7,857 nt of DNA from Lachnospiraceae bacterium (GCA_900770325.1 CAAGKE010000103.1:1-7857); one strand, 5' to 3'; counted from the stretch's first letter, positions 1 to 6,684 are shown. Program-made: numbers and translations. The notes: a model not told the origin generated them from the letters alone.

Positions 1-35
1 TGATATTAATAAGTTTCATGGTATTTTCCTACTAT

Positions 36-67
36 CCTCCGGAAATTGGATTATTTTCCGCCGGAGG
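36..67. repeat. Inverted repeat near the window edge
   Basis: CCTCCGG (36-42) pairs with CCGGAGG (61-67) around an 18-nt loop. An alternative 6-bp pairing inside it uses CGGAAA/TTTCCG. On neither strand does a T-run follow. Together with 89-160 it makes the first 166 bases, which hold no supported gene, a structured tract. Confidence 0.4.
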
Positions 68-88
68 CTTTATCTTGGAAGGAGATTG

Positions 89-160
89 GACTCCCACCAA
101 GACTAAATTGCCACAACTCGCCACCTATAGAGGTGGGAGTCTCATCTTCTTTCAAGATGA
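89..160. repeat. Nested, mutually exclusive inverted repeats downstream of purE
   Basis: GACTCCCACC (89-98) pairs perfectly with GGTGGGAGTC (132-141) over 10 bp. The same right arm can instead pair with ACTCGCCACCT (116-126) in a 10-bp stem with one bulge and a 4-nt loop, so only one can form at a time. A further 7-bp hairpin, TCATCTT/AAGATGA (142-148 with 154-160), follows. The layout resembles the hairpin-bearing right ends of IS200/IS605 (tnpB) elements, but no transposase is visible. It could also be the 3' structure of the purE mRNA. Confidence 0.55.
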
Positions 161-166
161 TCAGAA

Positions 167-670
167 CTATTTGTAATTTTTATATCCCACTTCCTGCAGC
201 TTCGCGTCCTTTGCCACTACCTGCTCCTTCATTTCCTCAGAATAATCCTTCAGTTTCTGTAAAAGCTCCGGATCAGAAGTAGCCAGGATCTTAGCCGCCA
301 GAATTCCTGCGTTGGCTCCGCCGTTGATGGCAACGGTAGCCACCGGAATCCCTGTGGGCATCTGAACGATGGAATAAAGAGAATCACGGCCGCCCAGTGA
401 AGTCGTGTGCATGGGAATGCCGATTACCGGCATGGGAAAAATCGCCGCGCACATACCCGGAAGATGGGCTGCCATGCCGGCCCCCGCGATAATCACCTTC
501 ATGCCCTTTGCTTCCGCACTTTTTGCATATTCAAAGAAAATATCCGGCTCCCGATGCGCAGAAATAATCGTCATTTCATAGGAGATACCAAATTTCTCCA
601 GCATATCTGCCGCTTTGCTCATTACGGGCATATCTGAATCACTGCCCATCACAATCCCAACTTTCGCCAT
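167..670 (-). CDS. purE: N5-carboxyaminoimidazole ribonucleotide mutase
   Basis: PurE moves the carboxyl group of N5-CAIR to carbon 4, making CAIR in IMP synthesis, in the cytoplasm, as a homo-octamer in known class I enzymes. The 167-residue protein has the class I landmarks: GSDSD at 9-13, SAHR at 37-40 with catalytic H39, and AGAGMAAHLPGM at 62-73. The long conserved DSLYSIVQMP run (96-105) is followed by GIPVATVAINGGANAG. The length is typical. The ATG at 670 has AAGGAG nine bases upstream. The gene has its own promoter and a structured leader. The usual partner purK, which makes N5-CAIR, is not in the window. Class II enzymes use AIR and CO2 directly, and I consider that less likely from the motifs. 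The stop codon is followed by inverted repeats and no clear T-run terminator. Confidence 0.97.
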   Translation of the reverse strand: MAKVGIVMGSDSDMPVMSKAADMLEKFGISYEMTIISAHREPDIFFEYAKSAEAKGMKVIIAGAGMAAHLPGMCAAIFPMPVIGIPMHTTSLGGRDSLYSIVQMPTGIPVATVAINGGANAGILAAKILATSDPELLQKLKDYSEEMKEQVVAKDAKLQEVGYKNYK

Positions 671-699
671 AACCGTAAACTCCTTCCTCTTTTCTGTTC

Positions 700-755
700 A
701 AGAACGCCTCTGGCGTTCTTGCCGCGGCGTGGTCGAATGCGCTGCATTCTTCCAC
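700..755 (-). promoter_or_regulatory. Two hairpins in the purE 5' leader
   Basis: The first hairpin pairs GTGG and GAATGC with GCATTC and CCAC (752-755 with 729-732, 744-749 with 735-740), with a symmetric AA/GA internal loop. The second is a perfect 9-bp stem, AAGAACGCC/GGCGTTCTT (712-720 with 700-708), with a 3-nt loop. It ends about nine bases before the purE ribosome binding site. Neither has a T-run, so control by termination is unlikely. Effects on translation or mRNA stability are possible. I recognise no known purine, ZTP or PRPP riboswitch core. Confidence 0.5.
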
Positions 756-779
756 TGTTCACTCCGCTCCCAGTATCCC
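755..779. repeat. Dispersed repeat, degenerate copy 3, in the purE leader
   Basis: CTGTTC, five bases, then a 14-mer matching GTTCACAGTAACAC at 10 of 14 positions. Over 25 bases it agrees with copy 2 (7151-7175) at 19 positions and with copy 1 at 18. As in the other copies, a hairpin lies beside it (729-755). It lies early in the predicted purE transcript. Confidence 0.5.
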
Positions 780-798
780 AAAAACCTGCCAGTTTATA

Positions 799-827
799 AT
801 TCTACTAACTCTGAAAAGGGATGTCAA
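799..827 (-). promoter_or_regulatory. Strong sigma-A-type promoter for purE
   Basis: A perfect -35, TTGACA (827-822), and a near-perfect -10, TAGAAT (804-799), are separated by exactly 17 bases. The -35 lies five bases after the M29 aminopeptidase stop codon. Transcription should start near 792, giving purE a leader of about 120 nt. No terminator separates the M29 gene from this promoter, so read-through is also possible. Confidence 0.88.
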
Positions 828-832
828 GATTT

Positions 833-2914
833 TTATTGGTACTGCTCCAGGGGACGGTTTAATTCCTCTGTCCCTTCCAGCACAAACCTTCCATTCCGGA
901 TAATTTCTCTGCGGTATCCATCCGGTCCTTCCACCTCCAGAAGTCCCAGCTCCTCATAGGGAATCGTAATATCCGTATGGCAGCCAAAGTATGCTTTTCC
1001 CGGATCCTCCCTGCGCAGCCGGGAGATCTCATTCTCTCTGGCAATGATCTCTTTTCCATCGGGATTATACACTGCATTGTCCTCCTCCCAGCTGTAACAG
1101 GTATCTCCCATGGCAAAATGGGGACCCATTTTTTCTGCGATCAGGATGGGCAGCTTTGCACCGATGTGGTATTTCTCCGCCATCGCATAGGCCGTGGTAT
1201 TGGTTCCGATGGCAAACTCCCCGATGGGAAGCGTATCATGATGAAACAGCACATTAGCACGTATATAAGCCCGGTTTTCCTCCCCTGTGTCAAAATTGGC
1301 ACAGCTGTAATCCGTGATCATCCCGTCCTTCAGAGTAATGCTCAGATCCTTATATTCCAGTTCATTTAAAAATACACGGCTCACGTGCAGCACACCGTTT
1401 GTTCCCTCAAGCTGCGGAGAAGTAAATACCTCTCCCACCGGAATATTTACATCTGCCACACAGTTTTCAAATATAGTCTCCTTCTCCGGATCCTTCAGCG
1501 GCTGAAGCGCGATCGTCAGATCCGTCCGGTTTCCGTTTCTGCCCGTTACATGTACCCGGATCCCACGGTCCAGCACATCGATCATGGTCTGCTGGATTCC
1601 CTGATACAATTCATAATCCAGTGTGTTGATTTTCACCGTTTCCCGGAAAATATCCCGGAAATCGTCTCCGATCTCCGGCACCGGAAAAGCAATAATGGTA
1701 AAGCTGCGTTCCTTTCCGATGATATACTGATTCGTCAGCTGACCGGCTTCATTGTTCATCTTCACCATAAGCTGCTGCTGTTTTTCAGAAAGATGATATA
1801 CCTCCTCCTTACTCTCCGGTACTAAGGGCTTTTCTCCAAAGGTCTCGATTACCGCCGGACCTGCATGGCCTCCCGCCAGCGTCTTGAAGGTCTCATAAGC
1901 ACTGCGCATCACACCCAGACGGCGTTCCACAAACTTCCGGTCCAGATAAATAGCCGCGTCTTCTCTGTGGTCATAATCAAACTGCATATTGGGAACTGCC
2001 CCTGTATAGCCAAGCCGCATAGCCCCGCGCTTATTTACCGTGCTTAATGCGTACCGGAAGATCACCGGCTTCAGTCCCAGCTTTTCAAAATTCCGGACAG
2101 CCAGACGTACCATCCGCTCAAAGCCCAGATGATAACGGATATTAACCGTCAGCTTTCTGGAAAGATCTTTGCCGCCATGGACAAAGCCGATCCGGTAACC
2201 CTCTGTATACGTATCTGCCATAGCCTGCACCTCTTCTTCCTCCAGGCTATTTAAAAAGGCTGCTGTCTCCAGCTCACTTTCTGTCACATATTCTCCGAAC
2301 CGGTAAAGATACCGCAGATCCTCAAGATCGGAATCCATCAGGATGCGGACAGCAAAATCTCTGGCCGGATCCACACTCTGCCGGATGCGCTCTGTCACAA
2401 ATACGTCGCTGTAATCGCTGACAAACCAGTACACGATCTGCTGTATTTCTTTATAGGAAGGAAGCTCCTTCTGTTCAAAACAGTTATAGATCTCAATAAA
2501 CAGCTCCAGATGCACTGTGATCGTCTCCAGCAGTTCCCCGGCAGACTGTTCTTCAAATACATATCCGATCAGTCCCCTCAGTTCTGCATAAAGAAAACTC
2601 AGAATCCTTCCGTGAGTCTCCCCCAGCATCCGGCAGGCATAAGCCGGATTGCCATAGCTCTTCCCATAATGCTCCGGCAGGATATCTTCATACAGCCGGT
2701 GATTCTGCTGCTGCCACTGTTCCAGAGTATATCCTTCTGTCCTGCCGGACCGGAGTTCTTCCCGCACCTGATGCAGCATGGTCAAAAATCCCGCCACATC
2801 CCGGAAATAAGAATCAAAAGGCGCAGGAACCGTCTGTTCCTGCAGCATCTCTCCGATCCGTTCCATGGCAAGCGTGTATCGTTCTTCCATCTCTTCTATC
2901 CTGTAATCTGTCAT
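833..2914 (-). CDS. M29-family metalloaminopeptidase with a large N-terminal extension
   Basis: This 693-residue cytoplasmic protein is an aminopeptidase of the AmpS/AmpT (aminopeptidase T) family, which uses two metal ions to release N-terminal residues from peptides. The M29 domain fills about 245-690. Its signature elements appear in order: RTDLTIAL (463-470), NIPVGEVFTSP with E495, LPIGEFAIGTN with E566, MGPHFAMGD with H599 and D604, and GCHTDI with H646 and D648. These are the expected metal-binding and active-site positions. Usual M29 enzymes are about 410 residues. Here the first 240 or so residues form an extra, acidic, mostly helical region that I do not recognise as a named domain. 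The ATG at 2914 has ACAGGAG nine bases upstream. The gene begins 66 bases after the HD gene, and its stop codon lies five bases before the purE promoter. Confidence 0.92.
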   Translation of the reverse strand: MTDYRIEEMEERYTLAMERIGEMLQEQTVPAPFDSYFRDVAGFLTMLHQVREELRSGRTEGYTLEQWQQQNHRLYEDILPEHYGKSYGNPAYACRMLGETHGRILSFLYAELRGLIGYVFEEQSAGELLETITVHLELFIEIYNCFEQKELPSYKEIQQIVYWFVSDYSDVFVTERIRQSVDPARDFAVRILMDSDLEDLRYLYRFGEYVTESELETAAFLNSLEEEEVQAMADTYTEGYRIGFVHGGKDLSRKLTVNIRYHLGFERMVRLAVRNFEKLGLKPVIFRYALSTVNKRGAMRLGYTGAVPNMQFDYDHREDAAIYLDRKFVERRLGVMRSAYETFKTLAGGHAGPAVIETFGEKPLVPESKEEVYHLSEKQQQLMVKMNNEAGQLTNQYIIGKERSFTIIAFPVPEIGDDFRDIFRETVKINTLDYELYQGIQQTMIDVLDRGIRVHVTGRNGNRTDLTIALQPLKDPEKETIFENCVADVNIPVGEVFTSPQLEGTNGVLHVSRVFLNELEYKDLSITLKDGMITDYSCANFDTGEENRAYIRANVLFHHDTLPIGEFAIGTNTTAYAMAEKYHIGAKLPILIAEKMGPHFAMGDTCYSWEEDNAVYNPDGKEIIARENEISRLRREDPGKAYFGCHTDITIPYEELGLLEVEGPDGYRREIIRNGRFVLEGTEELNRPLEQYQ

Positions 2915-2969
2915 ATCTGTTTACTCCTGTAACCGTTCCGTGCTCTCTATATTTCTTATTGATATAACA

Positions 2970-2993
2970 TAAGCCGGTTTTTACTCCGGCTTA
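2970..2993. terminator. Weak hairpin spanning the stop codon of the HD gene
   Basis: TAAGCCGG/CCGGCTTA forms an 8-bp perfect stem (2970-2977 with 2986-2993) around an 8-nt loop that contains the TAA stop of the HD gene. On the minus strand the stem is followed by TGTTATATC, with no T-run. It may slow polymerase or protect the mRNA end, but it is a poor intrinsic terminator, so the M29 gene may still be read from upstream. Confidence 0.4.
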
Positions 2994-3565
2994 ATATTTG
3001 TTCCCACATTCCGCCGGATCAGATCTCTGGCATACGCCCACAATTCTTCCGATCCTTCATGCGTTTTTTCATTTCTTTTCATGATCTGGGATTCTTTCAC
3101 CCCGTGTTCTCTCCAGGAGATCCCGCCTGTAGCATCATTTTGCAGGATAGGCTGTATCTTGTCCAGCGTATTGGCAAACCGGGCCTCCGGCGTATCCTGA
3201 GCCTCAAACTCCTCCCAGAGCTGCCGCAGGTACAAAGCCTGGTCCTCCGGCAGAAGATGGAAGATCCGTTCTGCAGCCTTAACCTCCCTCTGACGTTTAC
3301 TTTCGTTTCCGGCAGCGTCATAGGCATAGGTATCCCCCGCATCGATCTCTACAATATCATGAATCAGCACCATTACCATCGTCTTAAGTACATCGATCTT
3401 TTCATTGGCATACTCACTAAGCAGCGCACACATCATGGCCAGGTGCCAGGAATGATCCGTATCCGTCTCCTTCCGTCCGGCTCCGGTAATATAGCTTTGC
3501 CGGGTAATCTGCTTTAATTTATCGATCTCCAGGATAAACTTCATCTGCTGCTCTAATCTGTCCAT
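2981..3565 (-). CDS. HD-domain phosphohydrolase, 5'-deoxynucleotidase (YfbR/HDDC2) type
   Basis: This 194-residue cytoplasmic protein belongs to the HD_3 group, whose characterised members remove phosphate from deoxynucleoside 5'-monophosphates. The metal-binding and catalytic residues are in the expected order: H38 in TDHSWH, H69-D70 in LIHD, then E73 and D78 in IVEIDAGD, and D135 in NTLDKIQPIL. The length is normal for YfbR and HDDC2 relatives. I chose the ATG at 3565, which has GAGGG seven bases upstream. A longer in-frame reading to 3718 runs back into the preceding membrane gene and lacks a ribosome binding site. It starts 56 bases after the DUF6142-like gene, in the transcript that begins with pyrE. 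A role in trimming deoxynucleotide pools would fit pyrE, but substrate choice is inferred only from the family. Confidence 0.9.
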   Translation of the reverse strand: MDRLEQQMKFILEIDKLKQITRQSYITGAGRKETDTDHSWHLAMMCALLSEYANEKIDVLKTMVMVLIHDIVEIDAGDTYAYDAAGNESKRQREVKAAERIFHLLPEDQALYLRQLWEEFEAQDTPEARFANTLDKIQPILQNDATGGISWREHGVKESQIMKRNEKTHEGSEELWAYARDLIRRNVGTNIKPE

Positions 3566-3621
3566 GTAATTCCCTCTTTTCCCGTTTTTCATAAACCAGC
3601 CGGCTGCAAAATGACATCTTT

Positions 3622-3957
3622 TCAGGAAGCCATCCCTACACAGAACACCAGAAACCAGGCGGCCACCATAAAACCGCACAGCAGCGTTCCGATTTTGCAG
3701 AAAATGTAGGATCTGCACTGTTCATGAAAGCTTTTCAGACCGGTCACCATCCCGTAAAAAGCAATCACAAAGGCCGTAAAACCGAAGGAACCGCTCCATG
3801 CCCCGGCGCCGCCCTTCAGCACTGCGCAGATTCCTGCCAGAATGATAAAAATCAGCAGTGAAATGCCTCCCAGAATGGTGGCCAGAATCCCTTTCCCGGA
3901 ATATCTGCTTTCCTCATAGGTATAAGTGTAGGCATATGCCTTCTTTTTTCTAGCCAT
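3622..3957 (-). CDS. Small membrane protein resembling DUF6142
   Basis: This is a 111-residue protein with a basic, tyrosine-rich N-terminus (MARKKKAYAYTYTYEESRYSGKG begins it). Three hydrophobic segments follow, at about 24-46 (ILATILGGISLLIFIILAGI), 53-73 and 88-110. The order of the YSGKGI motif, the GG-SLLIF helix and the GFTAF-GMVTGLKSF segment matches my recollection of DUF6142 proteins from Lachnospiraceae, whose function is unknown. The ATG at 3957 lies inside the end of the vanZ-like gene. A GAGGAG site is eight bases upstream, within that gene, so the two overlap by eight bases and are probably translated together. No catalytic motif is visible. The membrane prediction is firm; the family name is from memory and should be searched. 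Confidence 0.85.
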   Translation of the reverse strand: MARKKKAYAYTYTYEESRYSGKGILATILGGISLLIFIILAGICAVLKGGAGAWSGSFGFTAFVIAFYGMVTGLKSFHEQCRSYIFCKIGTLLCGFMVAAWFLVFCVGMAS

Positions 3958-4411
3958 AAATTCTTCTCCTCAGGCGGTTGCAGAGAACAAATATCCCATA
4001 TCCCGCAATTCCGCCCACCGTATTCAATATTATATCATCTACGTCAAAGCAGCCCACCTTTAAAATAAGCTGGGTTACCTCAACCACGGCACTGAACTCG
4101 AAACTAAGCAGCAGCACCTTCCAAAAGCTGCGGGTATTCCGGTTCAGTACCGGTAAAATAGCGCCAAAAGGCAGAAAGCCAATAACATTTCCGGCCAGGT
4201 TCGTGACCACCGCATAAGTTCCCAACAGATCCGGATAGCGCACATAGCGCTGAATCTCCCGGAAGGGAATCAGATTGTAGCGGTATTCCTCAAGTCCGCC
4301 GGCTCTTCCATAGCTTTCCGCAAAAAACAGAAAATAAATCAGCAGCAGCAGGTAGACCACAAATAACAGGCTGCCCGCCATCCGGATACGTTTTGCTGTC
4401 TTTTTCGTCAT
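3950..4411 (-). CDS. VanZ-like integral membrane protein
   Basis: This 153-residue protein matches the VanZ-like family. Known VanZ proteins confer low-level teicoplanin resistance, but most family members, like this one, lie outside van clusters and have no established role. The hallmark motifs are present: YNLIPFREI after the first helix (about 45-53), NLAGNVIGFLPFGAILP (about 71-87) and E-x-x-Q in VVEVTQ. The strongly conserved GCFDVDDIILNTVGG motif lies near 120-134. Four hydrophobic segments are visible, at about 11-32, 67-90, 97-116 and 126-144. The C-terminus is basic (NRLRRRIYG), suggesting a cytoplasmic end. Its start overlaps the stop of the preceding microprotein by one base. Its last codons contain the ribosome binding site of the next gene, which it overlaps by eight bases. 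There is no sign here of a glycopeptide resistance cluster. Confidence 0.92.
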   Translation of the reverse strand: MTKKTAKRIRMAGSLLFVVYLLLLIYFLFFAESYGRAGGLEEYRYNLIPFREIQRYVRYPDLLGTYAVVTNLAGNVIGFLPFGAILPVLNRNTRSFWKVLLLSFEFSAVVEVTQLILKVGCFDVDDIILNTVGGIAGYGIFVLCNRLRRRIYG

Positions 4412-4569
4412 CAGAGCAGCAGGCTGTTTTTATTTTTTAATAATCTGGCGCCATTCATAATTGTCAGAACACCTGCGGCAATGCCGGTGACCGTCACAAT
4501 GATACCCAGAATGAGATTGGATATCCCAACCCCTTTCATGGTTCTGTAAATCTTTTCCTTTTCTCTCAT
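4411..4569 (-). CDS. Membrane microprotein, 52 residues, unknown function
   Basis: This short gene starts at an ATG six bases after a near-perfect AGGAGGAG ribosome binding site. Its TGA stop shares one base with the ATG of the vanZ-like gene (TGATG), a typical sign of translational coupling. The product begins with a charged stretch, MREKEKIYRT. It continues with a hydrophobic segment from about residue 14 to 38 (GVGISNLILGIIVTVTGIAAGVLTI) that is long enough for one membrane helix or a tight hairpin. It ends with a basic NGARLLKNKN tail, so the basic ends suggest membrane insertion. There is no signal peptidase site. It sits 36 bases after pyrE in the same transcript. I do not recognise a named family, although I recall similar small proteins in Lachnospiraceae. 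The strong start signal, exact coupling and clean composition make a real gene likely. Confidence 0.8.
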   Translation of the reverse strand: MREKEKIYRTMKGVGISNLILGIIVTVTGIAAGVLTIMNGARLLKNKNSLLL

Positions 4570-4605
4570 AAATCTCCTCCTGCACACAGAATACTCTCAG
4601 GGACG

Positions 4606-5277
4606 CTAGACTCCGTACTGTTCATAATATGCATCAATGGCTTCTTTCATCCTGTCATCGATGATTACGTTTCCTTTATATTCTCTGTTGTAAAGATGCT
4701 CCACCACTTCAGCCATCGTCACGATCGCAGTCGTCTGAAGCCCGTAATTCTCCTCAATCTCTTTCAGAGCGCTCTTAGTCCCCTGCCCCCGCTCCATACG
4801 GTCCACGGAAACCACCAGTCCCAGCGGGCAAACATCTCCCTGAGCCTTAATAATCGGAAGAGTTTCCTGAATCGAAGTGCCCGCAGTCGTCACATCCTCA
4901 ATAATGATCACCTTATCGCCATCCCCCATGGGGCTCCCCAGAAGGATTCCCTTATCCCCGTGATCCTTTACTTCTTTACGATTGGAACAGTAGCGGATAT
5001 CCTTTCCATACAATTCGCTGATAGCAATGGTAGCAGCGACTGTCAGAGGAATTCCTTTATAGGCCGGTCCGAACAGAACATCAAACTCCAGCCCGAACTT
5101 ATCATGAATCGCCTTTGCGTAATATTCTCCCAGCTTACGAAGCTGAGCTCCTGTGCGGTAAAAACCTGTATTTACAAAAAAGGGCGTTTTTCTGCCGCTC
5201 TTGGTCACGAAATCTCCAAACTTCAAGACCTGACAGTCCACCATAAACTCGATAAACTCTTCTTTATATCTTTCCAT
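4606..5277 (-). CDS. pyrE: Orotate phosphoribosyltransferase
   Basis: PyrE transfers the phosphoribosyl group of PRPP to orotate, making orotidine 5'-monophosphate, the fifth step of UMP synthesis, in the cytoplasm. The 223-residue protein shows the KSGRKTPFF entry region (about 26-34), the FGPAYKGIPL loop (69-78) and the catalytic flexible loop NRKEVKDHG (99-107). It also has the PRPP-binding motif VIIIEDVTTAGTS (123-135) with its acidic pair E127/D128. The length is typical. I chose the ATG at 5277 because GGAGG lies nine bases upstream. An in-frame ATG at 5283 is only three bases from that site, and the ATG at 5316 has none. It has its own promoter and is the first gene of a run of six. 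The substrate partner pyrD is about 2 kb upstream, separated by two genes and two terminators. Confidence 0.97.
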   Translation of the reverse strand: MERYKEEFIEFMVDCQVLKFGDFVTKSGRKTPFFVNTGFYRTGAQLRKLGEYYAKAIHDKFGLEFDVLFGPAYKGIPLTVAATIAISELYGKDIRYCSNRKEVKDHGDKGILLGSPMGDGDKVIIIEDVTTAGTSIQETLPIIKAQGDVCPLGLVVSVDRMERGQGTKSALKEIEENYGLQTTAIVTMAEVVEHLYNREYKGNVIIDDRMKEAIDAYYEQYGV

Positions 5278-5342
5278 TGCCATATACCTCCATTTTTTCT
5301 GTATTGCGGTTTTCATGCCGCTGTTGAGACATAATTAAATTA

Positions 5343-5371
5343 ATTTTAACATAGTATATGGCTATTTTCAA
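5343..5371 (-). promoter_or_regulatory. Strong promoter for pyrE and the genes behind it
   Basis: TTGAAA (5371-5366) and TAAAAT (5348-5343) are separated by exactly 17 bases, and a TG one base upstream of the -10 makes it an extended -10 promoter. Transcription should start near 5336, giving a leader of about 58 nt with a short GCGG/CCGC hairpin. The -35 begins eight bases after the M24 peptidase stop codon. No PyrR-type antiterminator fits in so short a leader. Confidence 0.8.
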
Positions 5372-5378
5372 TAATGGT

Positions 5379-6461
5379 TTAATCCTCGGGAACAATGATC
5401 AGATCGTGGCTGTAGGTGTTCAGGGGCAGATACCCGTCCTCCGTTACCAGCACCAGATCTTCGATACGTACTCCGGCCACACCAGGCACATAGATACCCG
5501 GTTCAATGGAAAAGCACATTCCCGGTTTCACCACATTTTGATTCACTGCGGATACATCCCCAAACTCATGTACCTCCTGCCCAATGCTGTGACCAAGGCG
5601 ATGGGTAAAATATTCTCCATAGCCCTGCTCTGTGATATAATCACGGGCTGCCGCATCAATATCGCAGAAACGTGCGCCGGGTTTTACCGCCTCTCTTCCT
5701 CTGCGGTTCGCCTCCTTTACGATCTCATAGATCTTTCTGGCTTCCTCTGAAACCTGTCCGATGAATACAGTTCTGGTCATATCCGCACAGTAACCATCCT
5801 TAATGCAGCCCACATCCAGTACCACGCAGTCTCCGGTTTTTCCATGGGAATCATCGGAAGAATGATGGGGATCCGCGCCATTATCTCCGTATCCGATGAT
5901 GGGCGGGAAGGAGTGGCCCTCTGCTCCCAGACTGCGATAGATTTTTTCCAGCTTTTCTCCCAGCTCCACCTCACTGTAGCCCTTTGCCACCAGTGGAATC
6001 AGCTGATCCATGGCCAGATCATTGCAGCGGGAAGCCTCGATCATTTTCTTCTGCTCTTCTGCCGACTTGATCTGACGAATACCGTCAACCAGATAAGAAC
6101 CATCCACAAACCGGGATTCAGGGAACCGCTTCATGCAGGGCAGAAGGAATTTTGCCGGCCATGTTTTATCCACGCCAATATATTTTGTTTCCCGCATCTG
6201 TGCCGCCAGCAGGGCTACCGGATCCTCCGTATCGGAATAATACAGAACCGGAACCCCCACATCCTCCTTCTGAGGAAACAGCTTTCCCAGAATCAGTCTG
6301 TGATTTCCTTCTGTATCCAGATACAGCACCATCATACGTTCCATACACACAATGTATTTTCCAATCAGATAATTAACAGCCGCAGGATCGCTCACCAGCA
6401 GCTGGTCAATTCCATCTTTCTTCATCGCTTCCAGAACTCTGTCAAAATTTTCTCTGTTCAT
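5379..6461 (-). CDS. M24-family metallopeptidase (Xaa-Pro aminopeptidase/dipeptidase type)
   Basis: This 360-residue cytoplasmic protein has the two-domain layout of creatinase/prolidase-type peptidases, which cut the bond before or after proline in peptides. The N-terminal domain (about 1-125) contains the typical VSDPAAVNYLIGK segment. The C-terminal pita-bread domain carries all five expected metal ligands in order: D216 in VVLDVG, D227 in CADMTR, H291 in HRLGHSIG, E320 in SIEPG and E334 in VRIED. H199 in ADPHH matches the substrate-side histidine. The length is normal for short PepQ/YqhT-like members. I chose the ATG at 6461, eight bases after AGGAG. An in-frame GTG at 6470 overlaps that ribosome binding site and is unlikely to be used. 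The gene stands alone between a terminator and the pyrE promoter. Aminopeptidase P versus dipeptidase activity cannot be decided from sequence. Confidence 0.93.
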   Translation of the reverse strand: MNRENFDRVLEAMKKDGIDQLLVSDPAAVNYLIGKYIVCMERMMVLYLDTEGNHRLILGKLFPQKEDVGVPVLYYSDTEDPVALLAAQMRETKYIGVDKTWPAKFLLPCMKRFPESRFVDGSYLVDGIRQIKSAEEQKKMIEASRCNDLAMDQLIPLVAKGYSEVELGEKLEKIYRSLGAEGHSFPPIIGYGDNGADPHHSSDDSHGKTGDCVVLDVGCIKDGYCADMTRTVFIGQVSEEARKIYEIVKEANRRGREAVKPGARFCDIDAAARDYITEQGYGEYFTHRLGHSIGQEVHEFGDVSAVNQNVVKPGMCFSIEPGIYVPGVAGVRIEDLVLVTEDGYLPLNTYSHDLIIVPED

Positions 6462-6513
6462 GTCCTTCACTCCTCTTATCTGTTATTTTAGGCTTCACAA
6501 CGTCCATGTGTGT

Positions 6514-6542
6514 ATCATATCGCATTTTTCTCTTCTTTCCTA
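6514..6542 (-). promoter_or_regulatory. Possible promoter for the M24 peptidase gene
   Basis: A good -10 hexamer, TATGAT (6519-6514), has a poor -35-like TAGGAA (6542-6537) 17 bases upstream. The predicted leader would be about 45 nt. It is placed sensibly between the upstream terminator and the gene start, but the -35 matches the consensus at only three positions. Confidence 0.35.
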
Positions 6543-6592
6543 CTTTATTTTTTTAAAATTTAGATTGCTTCCTCTCCCGGTTAATGACAATC

Positions 6593-6639
6593 AAAAAGCC
6601 GGAGAATGATATTTTCCTTTGTCTTCTTCATTCTCCGGC
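6593..6639 (-). terminator. Rho-independent terminator after the RHH gene
   Basis: A perfect 12-bp stem, GCCGGAGAATGA/TCATTCTCCGGC (6628-6639 with 6598-6609), has an 18-nt loop. On the minus strand it is followed immediately by TTTTTGATT. It lies about 200 bases after the RHH stop codon and separates that transcript from the M24 peptidase gene. Confidence 0.8.
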
Positions 6640-6653
6640 AGTGCGGTTTTATT

Positions 6654-6684
6654 TGTTTTTGCAAATTTATATATTGCAAAAACA
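6654..6684. repeat. AT-rich inverted repeat
   Basis: TGTTTTTGCAA (6654-6664) pairs perfectly with TTGCAAAAACA (6674-6684) around a 9-nt AT loop. On the plus strand it is followed by GATTTTTATT, so it could stop antisense transcription, but no plus-strand gene lies upstream. It might be a DNA site or part of a convergent terminator pair with 6593-6639. Confidence 0.5.

Noticed and set aside
3..176. Open plus-strand frames at the left edge as the end of a tnpB or other gene
   Set aside because: No zinc-ribbon or other TnpB motif is visible in the short translations, so I list only the structure.
671..798. Purine, ZTP or PRPP riboswitch upstream of purE
   Set aside because: None of the conserved core sequences that I know for these classes can be found in the leader.
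3566..3718. Upstream extension of the HD protein
   Set aside because: The extension overlaps the DUF6142-like gene in another frame, lacks a ribosome binding site and adds no family sequence. The ATG at 3565 has GAGGG at a good distance.
4696..5334. Plus-strand open frame of 212 codons opposite pyrE
   Set aside because: It is the mirror of a clearly identified gene, its composition is unlike a folded protein, and it has no credible ribosome binding site.
6462..6470. GTG start for the M24 peptidase
   Set aside because: The GTG overlaps the AGGAG ribosome binding site that serves the ATG at 6461.
5844..6491. Plus-strand open frame of 215 codons opposite the M24 peptidase
   Set aside because: Antisense shadow rich in His, Ile and Phe, lying over a gene with all catalytic residues intact.
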